NCBI RefSeq assembly: GCF_020880975.1
Contig: NZ_JAJIWP010000001.1
Span: 682,001 to 746,000, forward strand
Length of the DNA: 64,000 bases
From: Mucilaginibacter sp. UR6-1
GTDB lineage: Bacteria > Bacteroidota > Bacteroidia > Sphingobacteriales > Sphingobacteriaceae
Reading direction: 5' to 3'
Every line of letters begins with the position of its first letter. Position 1 is the stretch's first letter. The position numbers and the translations under genes were made by a program. Below the pieces are notes generated by a model. That model was not told the origin of the DNA, did no database searches, and was given only the letters and a program-made list of their open reading frames with translations. Of the stretch, positions 10,710 to 19,074 are shown in pieces.

Positions 10710-10736
10710 TTTGTAAATGTTTTATGCTTACAAAAT
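10708..10736. promoter_or_regulatory. Palindromic operator candidate at the flavoreductase start
   Basis: ATTTTGTAA (10708-10716) and TTACAAAAT (10728-10736) are perfect inverse complements spaced by 11 bases. The repeat overlaps the start codon region of the SIP gene and lies between it and the AraC gene. Confidence 0.5.
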
Positions 10737-10786
10737 AACAGCACAGCAAGCGCCGGTAAAATAGACAAGCTGCGGTAAGTGTTGGA

Positions 10787-11647
10787 CTATTTGCGGTATG
10801 CCTGCCTGAATTCAAGCGGTGTTTGCGCGACAGATTTTTTAAATAGTCGCGAAAAATAAGTATGATCTTCATAACCCAAAGTGTGGGCTATCTCTTTAAT
10901 ATTTAGTTGGCTGTAATATAATAACCGTTTAGCCTCAAGTACAATCTCGTGTGTTATCCAGTACGTTACAGAAAACCCGGTGGTTTTTTTAAGACTTTCG
11001 TTAAGATACGATTCGCTGATCATCAATTGCTCCGCATACCAGGATGGACTCTTGTTCTTTACGAAGTTTACTTTCAAAAACTTTTTAAACTGTTGGGTTA
11101 TCTGGTATGGGCGGGTGGCTGTTACGCTATTTTGGGTGTTGTTGCTATATCCGGTAGCTATATATCCTATAAATGTATTTAGTAATGAATACAATAGCTG
11201 GGTATAAAAAGGCTGTGCACGGTCGCTTTCAAACTGGCGATGCAAAAGATTAGCAGTGGCTTCGCATTGCTTAAACTGCTCATCATTTAAAGGGTAAGGC
11301 TGTTGTATGCAAAGCTGGTTCTCAAATATCTCGCGATAATGCGGCGGTACAAGTAATGTATCTACCGCTATAAACCAGCCCGACGCAGAGTAAGCTTTTA
11401 GTATATGATGTACCTGCCCCGGTAAAATATAGTATATCGCCCGTCCGCAAATGTTAATGTCTGTAAAGTCAACCGTTAATGATCCTTCACCCTTATCGGT
11501 CAAAAAAAAGATGTAATGATCATCACGATGAATACCTAATGACCGGCCTTCATCCTCCATATCCTTTTCACCCACACTATGTATCTGCATACCAATATTG
11601 GTATCATCATGAATGCGGTGTACAGGGATGTGCTTCGTTTTAATCAT
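10787..11647 (-). CDS. AraC-family transcriptional regulator
   Basis: The 286-residue protein has an N-terminal cupin-like sensing domain (about residues 20-110) and a C-terminal double helix-turn-helix (about 190-286). The first helix-turn-helix includes PSWYAEQLMISESYLNESLKKTTG. The second has the family signature from NIKEIAHTLGYEDHTYFSRLFKK to TPLEFRQAYRK. It probably regulates the flavoreductase gene that follows on the same strand, and possibly itself; the effector is unknown. The start codon at 11647 touches a hairpin element that fills the whole intergenic gap to speA. Confidence 0.9.
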   Translation of the reverse strand: MIKTKHIPVHRIHDDTNIGMQIHSVGEKDMEDEGRSLGIHRDDHYIFFLTDKGEGSLTVDFTDINICGRAIYYILPGQVHHILKAYSASGWFIAVDTLLVPPHYREIFENQLCIQQPYPLNDEQFKQCEATANLLHRQFESDRAQPFYTQLLYSLLNTFIGYIATGYSNNTQNSVTATRPYQITQQFKKFLKVNFVKNKSPSWYAEQLMISESYLNESLKKTTGFSVTYWITHEIVLEAKRLLYYSQLNIKEIAHTLGYEDHTYFSRLFKKSVAQTPLEFRQAYRK

Positions 11648-11657
11648 TGGGGATTAG

Positions 11658-11783
11658 TCATTAGTCATTGGGCAATTATATTAGAAAATTACAATCAGTA
11701 ATTGGCATGTAAAACAAAGGAGCGAAAAAAACTATTTTCCCGCCCCTGTATAATAACTTACTTGAAGAATCAATGACTAATGA
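11658..11783. repeat. Intergenic inverted-repeat element (TCATTAGTCATTG arms)
   Basis: TCATTAGTCATTG (11658-11670) and CAATGACTAATGA (11771-11783) are perfect 13-bp inverse complements that frame the entire gap between speA and the AraC gene. A terminator lies inside. A second element of similar architecture occurs at 15641-15732. Confidence 0.6.
11711..11746 (-). terminator. Probable terminator of speA
   Basis: Reading the minus strand, a GC-rich hairpin (11746-11719: GGGGCG...CGCTCC with an A/T-paired top and some mismatches) is followed by TTTGTTTT. It is 50-75 bases after the speA stop. Confidence 0.6.
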
Positions 11784-11794
11784 CGATTGACTAA

Positions 11795-13189
11795 CTACGC
11801 TGTGTAGCCTAATATCTTCAATACTTGCTTACTGTTTTGTTCCTCGCCAAAAACCTCGAAATTAAATGTTTCATCACGATTTCGGCGAATGATAACGTGT
11901 TTAGGCGATGGCAGAAGGCAATGGTGAATACCACCATAACCACTTAACACCTCCTGGTAAGCACCGGTATTAAAAAAGCCCAGGTATTGTACCTTACGGG
12001 TTTTAGGCATATACACACTGTTCATGTGCGCTTCCTGGTTATAGTAATCCTGCCCGTCGCAGGTTATACCGCCAAGGTTTACGCGGTCATACTCCGCATC
12101 CCAGTTATTAATAGGCAGCAGAATATATTTTTGGTTAAGTGCCCAAACGTCAGGCAGGTTAGTAATGAATGAGCCATCCAGCATCAACCATTTTTCCCTG
12201 TCGTTTTGTTGTTTACGGCCAATTACCTTGTATAATATGCCCGAAGCTTCGGCAACGGTATATTTACCAAATTCGGTGATAATATCCGGTTCAATGGTAT
12301 CGTTAATAGCACAGATCTCCTTAATACGGCTCACAATCTCGTTGATCATGTATTCGTAATCAAAATCAAATACCAGCGAATCCTTAAATGGCATACCGCC
12401 ACCAATATCCAGTGTATCCAGATCAGGGTTTACCTTTTTGAACTTGCAATACAGGGTAACGTATTTTTCAAGTTCGTTCCAGTAGTAAGGCGTATCAGAT
12501 ATACCGGAGTTTATGAAGAAGTGAAGTAACTTAACCTTAAAGTTCGGGTTCTTCTCTATCTTGTTATGATAAAAATCGATCACGTCCTCCATGCGGATAC
12601 CTAAACGCGAAGTATAGAACTGCGAGTTAGGCTGCTCTTCAGAAGCTATGCGGATACCCAGGTTACAAGGCTCATCAAGTTCAATTTCATCATCATAAAT
12701 GTTAAATTCTTCCTTGTTATCCAGCACCGGGATGATGTTTTTAAACCCATCATGCAGCATATCAACTATATACTGCTTGTATTGGTAAGTTTTAAAACCG
12801 TTGCAAATTACGGTAATATCCTTGGTGAGGGTGCCTTTTTTCTCAAGGGCGTCAATCATCGGCATATCAAATGCTGACGATGTTTCAAGGTGAATTTCGT
12901 TCTTCAGCGCCTCCTCAACAATATGTTTAAAGTGCGAACTTTTGGTACAGTAGCAATATTTATAGGTGCCACGGTAATTGTTTTTTATAATGGCCTGCTG
13001 AAATAGCAGCTTGGCCTGTTGTACTTTTTTCGAGATAATAGGCAGATAGGTAAAACGCAGGGGAGTGCCATACGTTTCAACCATTTCCATCAAGTTAAGA
13101 TCGTGAAAATATAATTCATCGTCAATTATCTCAAAACCATCCTGCGGAAAGCCCACGCTAAGGTCAAGAAATTCCTGGTAACTCTGCAT
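11795..13189 (-). CDS. speA: Arginine decarboxylase-like PLP enzyme (group IV, Bacteroidota type)
   Basis: This 464-residue member of the fold-III Orn/Lys/Arg/DAP decarboxylases should decarboxylate arginine to agmatine for polyamine synthesis. Visible marks are the PLP-lysine region YKYCYCTKSSHFKHIVEEAL (about residue 80), the glycine-rich phosphate loop LDIGGGMPF (about 260), EFGKYTVAEASG (about 308) and the catalytic-cysteine region TCDGQDYY (about 375). It lacks the long inserts of the 658-residue E. coli SpeA, as is usual in this phylum. The neighbourhood has two further guanidino-group enzymes and ArgS, which supports arginine as substrate. Diaminopimelate or carboxynorspermidine decarboxylation cannot be fully excluded from sequence alone. 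Confidence 0.82.
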   Translation of the reverse strand: MQSYQEFLDLSVGFPQDGFEIIDDELYFHDLNLMEMVETYGTPLRFTYLPIISKKVQQAKLLFQQAIIKNNYRGTYKYCYCTKSSHFKHIVEEALKNEIHLETSSAFDMPMIDALEKKGTLTKDITVICNGFKTYQYKQYIVDMLHDGFKNIIPVLDNKEEFNIYDDEIELDEPCNLGIRIASEEQPNSQFYTSRLGIRMEDVIDFYHNKIEKNPNFKVKLLHFFINSGISDTPYYWNELEKYVTLYCKFKKVNPDLDTLDIGGGMPFKDSLVFDFDYEYMINEIVSRIKEICAINDTIEPDIITEFGKYTVAEASGILYKVIGRKQQNDREKWLMLDGSFITNLPDVWALNQKYILLPINNWDAEYDRVNLGGITCDGQDYYNQEAHMNSVYMPKTRKVQYLGFFNTGAYQEVLSGYGGIHHCLLPSPKHVIIRRNRDETFNFEVFGEEQNSKQVLKILGYTA

Positions 13190-13390
13190 GCTTTAAAATT
13201 TTGCCAAAAATGTAATTTTTAAACGGATTTTTTCGGAAAATATTTATGCAATTTATGTACCAAATGTAATTTATTCAATTACACCTCAATATGCTGCCAA
13301 TAGTTGCTTTTCAGTCTTTAAAACGCGTTTTTTTATAATTGCTAAAACATTTTTAATGGTTTTGTTGCTTGTTTTATAATACCTGCAACT

Positions 13391-14497
13391 ATGAAAAAAA
13401 TATTTTCGATCATCCTGTTAGCCGTAACCGTGGTAAATTCTTCAGCCCAAAACAAAAAATATCATAGTGATAAACTTATTCCCGTAGCTACATTTGGCGA
13501 TCGGAGAGCCATTGGCGTTAAGGTATCAGCAGATAACCGGTTGTTTGTATCCTTCCCTAACCGGGGGGCAAGCTATAAATATGGTTTGGTGGAGATCAGG
13601 AATGGCCGTGAGGTACCCTTTCCGGATGATACCTGGAATACTTCAATTGGCGACAATAGCAGCTATTTTGTAAGCGTACAGGATTTATATATTGATACCG
13701 ATGATAAACTTTGGGTTCTCGACTCAAAACCCTCATCAGGCGGTTCTATATTCGGTAATAATGGTGGTATGCCTGCACAAGGTTATTTTAAGCTGGTAAA
13801 GATCGATCTGAAAACCAACAGCGTTGATAAGGTATATACTTTTGACGATCTGGATAAAGCCCGCTCCGGGTTGAACGACATCAGAATAGATACCGAAAAG
13901 GGGTTAGGCTATCTTTCGGACCCCGGGCAGGCGGCCATTGTAGTGCTCGACCTGATTAGCGGAAAAACGCGTACCGTGCTTAAAAAACAGCCATCGACAC
14001 TGGCAGATACCAGCGTGGTATTAAAGTATGATGGTGTTGAAATGCGCGATAAGGATGGTAAACCATTCCGCTCAAATGTGAACGGCATCGCTTTAACCAA
14101 GGATAACAAGTATTTTTATTTTAAGCCTATAAACCAGGAATACCTTTACCGTATTGAGACCCGTTATCTTGCAGATGCTAAATTGAGTGACGAAGAACTA
14201 TCGACTAAAGTTCAGGATATGAGCGCGGTAGGTATAACCCACGGACTGGAAGCTGACCGCAAAGGAAATATATACTTAACCACTTCAACAGATTATACCA
14301 TAAAATATTTGTCGCCCGATGGCAAGCTAAATACCCTGGTTCAGGATTCGCGAATTATATGGCCCGACTCAATGGGCATTGGTACTGATGGTTACCTGTA
14401 TTTCTCGTGTGCCCAGCTTAACCGCGAACCACAATGGAATAACGGCCAAAATAAAGCAGAACTGCCTTATACGGTTTACAAGGTAAAGCTGCCATAG
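13391..14497 (+). CDS. Secreted major royal jelly/yellow-family protein
   Basis: A 368-residue protein with a Sec signal peptide (MKKIFSIILLAVTVVNSSAQ) and a six-bladed beta-propeller-type body. Typical family features are LIPVATFGDRRAIGVKVSADNRLFVSFP, VSVQDLYIDTDDKLWVLDS, FKLVKIDLKTNSVDKVYTF and the GIGTDGYLYFSCAQLNR end. Bacterial members are often annotated as L-dopachrome tautomerase-related or SMP-30-like, but no enzymatic activity can be deduced. It is divergent from speA and does not share a strand with its arginine-related neighbours, so it is probably unrelated to them. Two dispersed repeats follow the stop. Confidence 0.8.
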   Translation: MKKIFSIILLAVTVVNSSAQNKKYHSDKLIPVATFGDRRAIGVKVSADNRLFVSFPNRGASYKYGLVEIRNGREVPFPDDTWNTSIGDNSSYFVSVQDLYIDTDDKLWVLDSKPSSGGSIFGNNGGMPAQGYFKLVKIDLKTNSVDKVYTFDDLDKARSGLNDIRIDTEKGLGYLSDPGQAAIVVLDLISGKTRTVLKKQPSTLADTSVVLKYDGVEMRDKDGKPFRSNVNGIALTKDNKYFYFKPINQEYLYRIETRYLADAKLSDEELSTKVQDMSAVGITHGLEADRKGNIYLTTSTDYTIKYLSPDGKLNTLVQDSRIIWPDSMGIGTDGYLYFSCAQLNREPQWNNGQNKAELPYTVYKVKLP

Positions 14498-14516
14498 TGG
14501 TGCTAAGCAAGGGCCA

Positions 14517-14594
14517 TGTCACCCCGAGCTTGTCAAAGCGTACGAGCGGGGGAAATAGCAAAGCGGTTAATGCTTCGACAAGCTCAGCATGACA
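14517..14594. repeat. Dispersed palindromic repeat, copy 1 (GAGCTTGTC...GACAAGCTC)
   Basis: An imperfect palindrome begins TGTCACCCCGAGCTTGTC and ends GACAAGCTCAGCATGACA. It belongs to a very common intergenic repeat class found in many bacteria (from memory). A second copy follows 21 bases later. Confidence 0.8.
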
Positions 14595-14615
14595 GATTCA
14601 TAAATAATAAAGGCC

Positions 14616-14695
14616 TGTCACCCTGAGCTTGTCGAAGGGTACGAGCGGGGGCTAAATAGCAAAGCGACGAGTGCTTCGACATGCTCAGCATGACA
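14616..14695. repeat. Dispersed palindromic repeat, copy 2
   Basis: Same element as 14517-14594 in the same orientation: TGTCACCCTGAGCTTGTC ... GACATGCTCAGCATGACA. The shared interior (ACGAGCGGGGG, ATAGCAAAGCG) shows the two are tandem copies of one unit. It ends 9 bases before the ctlX stop. Confidence 0.8.
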
Positions 14696-14703
14696 AAGCA
14701 CTA

Positions 14704-15621
14704 CTAATTCTTCTTTGGCAAATGCACTTCAGCCATCATACACCTTGCGCTACCACCGCCGTTGGTTTCAATGGTGCTGATGTCAGCATATACCGGTTTG
14801 CTGTAACCCGATAATATTTCCCGCTGTTCATCATCAAGCGAGTTCCAGGCACTGGCCGACATTACGATCAGGCTTTCACCTGCCTCGTTTTGCACCTCCA
14901 GCATGTTGCCGGCAAAATGGTTCATCTGGTCGAGCGAGATATTGATGATCTCTTTACCGCTCGATTCAATAGCATCTATTACTGCTTCCAGTTGTTCGTC
15001 GTCGGTTATCGTGTCAAGGCATATCACTACATATTGCGTGGCTACGGCCATCAACACATTGGTATGGTAAATGGGTTGTCCGCTGGCATCAAATGCGTTA
15101 AATAATACGGGTTTGTATCCGGCCTGTTCGCAAAAAGTGCGCAACACACCCTCATCCGTACGTGGCGACAGGCAGGCATAGGCTATCTTGTTGTCCCTGT
15201 CTAAAACCATGCTGCCGGTGCCTTCTAAAAACTTATTTTCAACCTCAAAACGGCTTAGATCGGTAATATGCTCTATGGTAAAATTCTGCTGTAGGTCGCG
15301 AATAATATCTTCCCGGCGTTCCAACCTGCGGTTTTCTGCCTGCATGGGGTACAGGTATACGTTACCATCATTATGAAAGGATACCCAGTTATTCGGGAAT
15401 ATCGAATCGGGTGTATGCGGTTCGGCGGTGTCATTTACTGTAATAACGTTCACGCCATTATCGCGTAGCAATTGTACAAAGCCATCAAACTCCTGTAATG
15501 CCTTTTGTTGTACATCAGTTTGCTCCGCATTTTTGTTTTGAAAAGCATTACTGCCGGCGGTCTGCTCGTTAAAGCCAAAAGCCACCGGGCGTATCATAAG
15601 TATATTTGATGTTGTTTGCAT
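14704..15621 (-). CDS. ctlX: CtlX-like guanidino-group hydrolase (arginine deiminase superfamily)
   Basis: The 305-residue protein belongs to the amidinohydrolase/amidinotransferase fold. It opens with the family motif MIRPVAFGFNEQTAGSNAFQ, followed by PDSIFPNNWVSFH, a GTGSMVLDR segment, the catalytic His region (MNHFAGNMLEV) and the catalytic Cys in NGGGSARCMMAEVHLP at the C terminus. Relatives are named citrulline utilisation hydrolase CtlX; dimethylarginine hydrolases have a similar plan, so the substrate is not certain. It lies downstream of the arginine deiminase-like gene on the same strand, separated by a hairpin element, and could be co-transcribed with it. The cytoplasm is the likely location because no signal peptide is seen. 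Confidence 0.78.
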   Translation of the reverse strand: MQTTSNILMIRPVAFGFNEQTAGSNAFQNKNAEQTDVQQKALQEFDGFVQLLRDNGVNVITVNDTAEPHTPDSIFPNNWVSFHNDGNVYLYPMQAENRRLERREDIIRDLQQNFTIEHITDLSRFEVENKFLEGTGSMVLDRDNKIAYACLSPRTDEGVLRTFCEQAGYKPVLFNAFDASGQPIYHTNVLMAVATQYVVICLDTITDDEQLEAVIDAIESSGKEIINISLDQMNHFAGNMLEVQNEAGESLIVMSASAWNSLDDEQREILSGYSKPVYADISTIETNGGGSARCMMAEVHLPKKN

Positions 15622-15640
15622 GTTTTTTAGTTCATGGGTA

Positions 15641-15732
15641 ATGGTTCATAGATTATAGTAGTTTGAGGTTAAAGATCATGATTGGTAGGATACATACACA
15701 TAATATTCCATGAACTATGATCTATGAACCAT
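15641..15732. repeat. Intergenic inverted-repeat element (ATGGTTCATAGAT arms)
   Basis: A 19-base arm at 15641-15659 (beginning ATGGTTCATAGAT) and its inverse complement at 15714-15732 differ at one base. The element fills the gap between the arginine deiminase-like gene and ctlX, ending 8 bases from the stop codon. Confidence 0.65.
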
Positions 15733-15740
15733 TAACTAAC

Positions 15741-17177
15741 TTATCCGATCGCCTCCCTCCACAGCGGCATACTCATACAGTGGAAACCGCCGCGGGCGCG
15801 GGATAGCTCTGCCGATGGTATGAGTACCAGCGTATTGATCAATGTTTGCGGATTTAGCTCATCCTGCTCAAACTTTTGTAGTAATTCAGCCACAGGTATT
15901 ATGTTAAAACCTTGCTCTATAAATGCTTCAACTGTTTTATCATTACGGTCGTATCCTAATACCACGCCCTCTTTTACAGCCAGTAGGTTGCACGAATCCG
16001 TCCACTGCTCGCGGGCATCAAAAGGGAAGGTGTTATTGCCCGAGTAAATGAATTTCACTTCGCCCTCATAACCCAGGTCTTTATGGCTGATGTCAGTCAA
16101 TAATTCCTCAATATTATCAAATGTCTTAGGCTTTTTACCTTGTCTGAATTGCACTATCTCAGTTTTTTCCTTGCTTTTTTTATCGGCAAACCATGCCGCC
16201 GGACCAGCTTCCTTTTCTGGCTTCTCCGCTATAGCCAGCGAATGCAGAATTACCCACATATCGCGCCTAACCTGGGTAAACACGGTATCAATATGCATAT
16301 AATCGCGCTTGTTGGGTATTTTAACAACGGTTACCTTTTTTACTACGTTATGCTCAAATAGTAATTTAATGGCTTCATCCGCGCCGCTGGTTGAGGTGCG
16401 CTCGCTGCAACCTATAACGAGGTGGTCAGGGCTTACCATCATCACATCGCCGCCTTCAAGCGTGGTTTTTTGTTCGTTATCCTCGCCGGGGCGTAAAAAG
16501 TGGTGCACGGTTTCCGGTATCTCCAAAATATTATCACGAAACCTTGCGAATAGCGGATGGTTAAAAAATATATATCGCATTAACAGCGTTTCGCGAAAGC
16601 GGGCTTTTTTAGCAGGCTTGTTAAGCAGCACGTAATTATTTATAGCAATACCTATATCCCTCGAAAATATCAAATTGGGGATCGGCGCGAATATCATCTC
16701 GTCATCATTCAGCGCGCCGGATATAAATATTTTCGCCAGTTGAACAGCGTCGGTATCAATCAGCCTCAACTGCATACGGTAGCTGCAGCCTTCAATAGCG
16801 CAAACAGAGGCCACCAGTTTTTTGCGTATGTCGGTTTCCTGCAAAATATCGCTCAATAGCACTTGTAGTTCAAGTACTTTGGTAGACGCGTGAAAATCCT
16901 TATTGTCAGGTTTAAAAAATGAGCGATCAATATCAACCTTATCAAGATTGCCTTTTATCTTATTCGGATCGAGAAAATAGAGCAGCAGTTTTATATAATA
17001 ATCATACTCTTTTTTGCGGAGTGTATCCAAATGTACAATATCTTCAAACAGCCAGTCCTGCGCTTTGGATGGCACTACTTTACCAAGCCCGCTATCCGGA
17101 CTATGAATTAGCACAGCACGCAGGCTGCCAATTTCTGAGGTTACATTTATCCTGAAATCTTTATCGTTAAGCGTCAT
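15741..17177 (-). CDS. Arginine deiminase-like protein
   Basis: At 478 residues it is about 60-70 longer than classical arginine deiminase. The full series of family blocks is present: SEIGSLRAVLIHSP at the N terminus, FSRDIGIAINNYVLLN (Asp), LEGGDVMMVSPDHLVIGCSERTS (Glu), YMHIDTVFTQV (His), REQWTDSCNLLAV, and the catalytic Cys in RGGFHCMSMPLWRE. Classical enzymes have Arg before that Cys (RCM) where this one has His. The reaction would be arginine to citrulline plus ammonia. The extra length includes a charged stretch (about residues 315-345, KSKEKTEIVQFRQGKKPK) absent from short members. The neighbours ctlX, speA and argS fit arginine use. An amidinotransferase activity is possible but less likely. 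Confidence 0.78.
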   Translation of the reverse strand: MTLNDKDFRINVTSEIGSLRAVLIHSPDSGLGKVVPSKAQDWLFEDIVHLDTLRKKEYDYYIKLLLYFLDPNKIKGNLDKVDIDRSFFKPDNKDFHASTKVLELQVLLSDILQETDIRKKLVASVCAIEGCSYRMQLRLIDTDAVQLAKIFISGALNDDEMIFAPIPNLIFSRDIGIAINNYVLLNKPAKKARFRETLLMRYIFFNHPLFARFRDNILEIPETVHHFLRPGEDNEQKTTLEGGDVMMVSPDHLVIGCSERTSTSGADEAIKLLFEHNVVKKVTVVKIPNKRDYMHIDTVFTQVRRDMWVILHSLAIAEKPEKEAGPAAWFADKKSKEKTEIVQFRQGKKPKTFDNIEELLTDISHKDLGYEGEVKFIYSGNNTFPFDAREQWTDSCNLLAVKEGVVLGYDRNDKTVEAFIEQGFNIIPVAELLQKFEQDELNPQTLINTLVLIPSAELSRARGGFHCMSMPLWREAIG

Positions 17178-17264
17178 AAAAGGTTATAATCAACAAATCT
17201 ATCACAAAATATGGTACTCGTGTAGCTACTGTTATTTTTTACGCTCAACTCACATCATTTTAAT

Positions 17265-17272
17265 TAATTTTG
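17265..17272 (+). promoter_or_regulatory. -7 promoter element giving a leaderless argS mRNA
   Basis: TAATTTTG matches TAnnTTTG. Its last base is 4 nt before the ATG at 17277, so transcription should begin at or one base before the start codon, without a ribosome binding site. Confidence 0.6.
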
Positions 17273-17276
17273 GCGG

Positions 17277-19043
17277 ATGAATTTTATTACTGATGCCGCC
17301 ATTAAGGCCGTTAAGGAACTTTATAATACTGATATTACCGCTGATGCCATTAGCCTCCAGGAAACCCGCAAGGAGTTTGAGGGCCAGCTAACCATAGTGA
17401 CTTTTCCGTTCACCCGTTTTTCGCGTAAATCGCCGGAGCAAACCGGTACCGAAATAGGTGAGCACATTAAAGCCAACATTAGTGAGGTGTCCGCATTCAA
17501 TGTAATAAAGGGATTTTTGAATATCTCTATTGCTGATGATTACTGGCTGAATACGCTGTATACTCAAATACTGTCGGCTGATTTTGCCAAACCGCAAGCC
17601 AAGGGCCAAAAAGTAATGGTAGAGTATTCATCACCCAATACCAATAAGCCGCTGCATTTAGGGCATATACGTAACAACCTGTTAGGTTATTCGGTTGCGC
17701 AGATATTGGGCGCGGCAGGGCATGAGGTTATTAAAGCTAACCTGGTTAATGACAGGGGGATACACATCTGTAAATCAATGCTGGCCTGGCAAAAATTTGG
17801 CAATGGCGAAACACCGGAATCATCAGGCTTAAAAGGCGATCATTTAGTAGGTAAGTACTATGTGGTATTTGATAAGGAATACAAAAAGGAAATAGAAGCT
17901 TTAAAAGCCGAAGGCCAAACCGAGGACGAAGCTAAAAAGAACGCCCCGCTGATAAAGGAAGCGCAACTGATGCTGCAAAAATGGGAGGCGGGTGACGAGG
18001 AAGTAATCAGCCTGTGGAAAACCATGAACAGTTGGGTATATGCCGGTTTTGATGAAACGTATAAACACCTTGGTGTTGATTTTGATAAGTTCTACTACGA
18101 ATCAAACACCTATTTGTTAGGTAAGGATATTATTGAGGAAGGCCTTGCAAAAGGCGTGTTCTTTAAAAAGGAAGACGGTTCTGTTTGGATAGACCTGACT
18201 GAAGACGGCCTCGACCAAAAACTGGTGCTGCGTGCCGATGGTACCTCGGTTTATATTACGCAGGATATTGGTACTGCACTGCTGAAATATAATGATTTTG
18301 GCATGGATAAGTCGATCTACGTGGTAGGTAACGAGCAGGATTATCACTTTAAGGTACTCTTCCTGATACTGCAAAAACTGGGTAAAGCGGATACCAATAG
18401 CCTGTTCCACTTGTCGTACGGTATGGTTGATCTTCCGTCGGGCAAAATGAAATCACGAGAGGGTACGGTGGTTGATGCCGATGATTTGATGGACGAGATG
18501 GAAGCGACCGCCAGGCAACGTACCGAAGAATTAGGCAAGGTTGAAGGTTTCTCAGACGAAGAAAAAAACGCCTTATACCATACCATTGGTATGGGGGCTT
18601 TGAAATACTTTTTATTAAAGGTCGACCCTAAAAAACGTTTGTTGTTCGACCCGAATGAGTCGGTAGATTTTCAGGGACATACCGGGCCGTTTATACAGTA
18701 CACCCACGCGCGTATCAAATCGGTACTGAACAGGGCAGGGGTTGATTTTACGGAGCGTACAAGCGTGAATACCCTTGCAGCCGAGGAACGTGAACTGATT
18801 GTATTGCTCAACCAGTTTCCGGATATAGTAGCACAAGCGGCAGAGGCTTATAGCCCGGCAGTTATAGCTAATTATGTTTACGAACTGGCCAAGGCATACA
18901 ATAAGTTCTACCACGAACACTCCATTTTGCAGGCCGAGGATGAAATATCCAAAAAATTCAGGCTGCAATTATCAGCCGCATCAGCCAAAGTAATTAAGAA
19001 GGGCATGGCGCTGTTAGGTATTGAGGTGCCCGAGCGGATGTAA
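17277..19043 (+). CDS. argS: Arginyl-tRNA synthetase
   Basis: A 588-residue class I synthetase with the ArgRS N-terminal additional domain (residues 1-85), the HIGH signature HLGHIRNN within EYSSPNTNKPLHLGHIRNNL (about residue 122), and the ArgRS variant of KMSKS, KMKSREG (about 390). The anticodon-binding DALR domain is at the C terminus (about 470-588), ending KKGMALLGIEVPERM as expected for the family. It charges tRNA-Arg with arginine in the cytoplasm. Length is normal. It is divergent from the arginine deiminase-like gene and followed by a bidirectional terminator. The ATG is the only start consistent with the promoter box. Confidence 0.97.
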   Translation: MNFITDAAIKAVKELYNTDITADAISLQETRKEFEGQLTIVTFPFTRFSRKSPEQTGTEIGEHIKANISEVSAFNVIKGFLNISIADDYWLNTLYTQILSADFAKPQAKGQKVMVEYSSPNTNKPLHLGHIRNNLLGYSVAQILGAAGHEVIKANLVNDRGIHICKSMLAWQKFGNGETPESSGLKGDHLVGKYYVVFDKEYKKEIEALKAEGQTEDEAKKNAPLIKEAQLMLQKWEAGDEEVISLWKTMNSWVYAGFDETYKHLGVDFDKFYYESNTYLLGKDIIEEGLAKGVFFKKEDGSVWIDLTEDGLDQKLVLRADGTSVYITQDIGTALLKYNDFGMDKSIYVVGNEQDYHFKVLFLILQKLGKADTNSLFHLSYGMVDLPSGKMKSREGTVVDADDLMDEMEATARQRTEELGKVEGFSDEEKNALYHTIGMGALKYFLLKVDPKKRLLFDPNESVDFQGHTGPFIQYTHARIKSVLNRAGVDFTERTSVNTLAAEERELIVLLNQFPDIVAQAAEAYSPAVIANYVYELAKAYNKFYHEHSILQAEDEISKKFRLQLSAASAKVIKKGMALLGIEVPERM

Positions 19044-19047
19044 TATA

Positions 19048-19074
19048 AAAGGGGCTTACGCCCCTTTATTGTTT
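19048..19074. terminator. Bidirectional terminator between argS and the NtrC-type regulator
   Basis: AAAGGGGC (19048-19055), loop TTAC, GCCCCTTT (19060-19067), then ATTGTTTT on the plus strand and TTATATT on the minus strand. It ends both convergent genes. Confidence 0.85.

Noticed and set aside
13190..13390. Exact -7 boxes for speA and the royal-jelly-family gene
   Set aside because: Near matches exist (TACATTTTTG on minus) but the spacing within the box is wrong, so no promoter is called.
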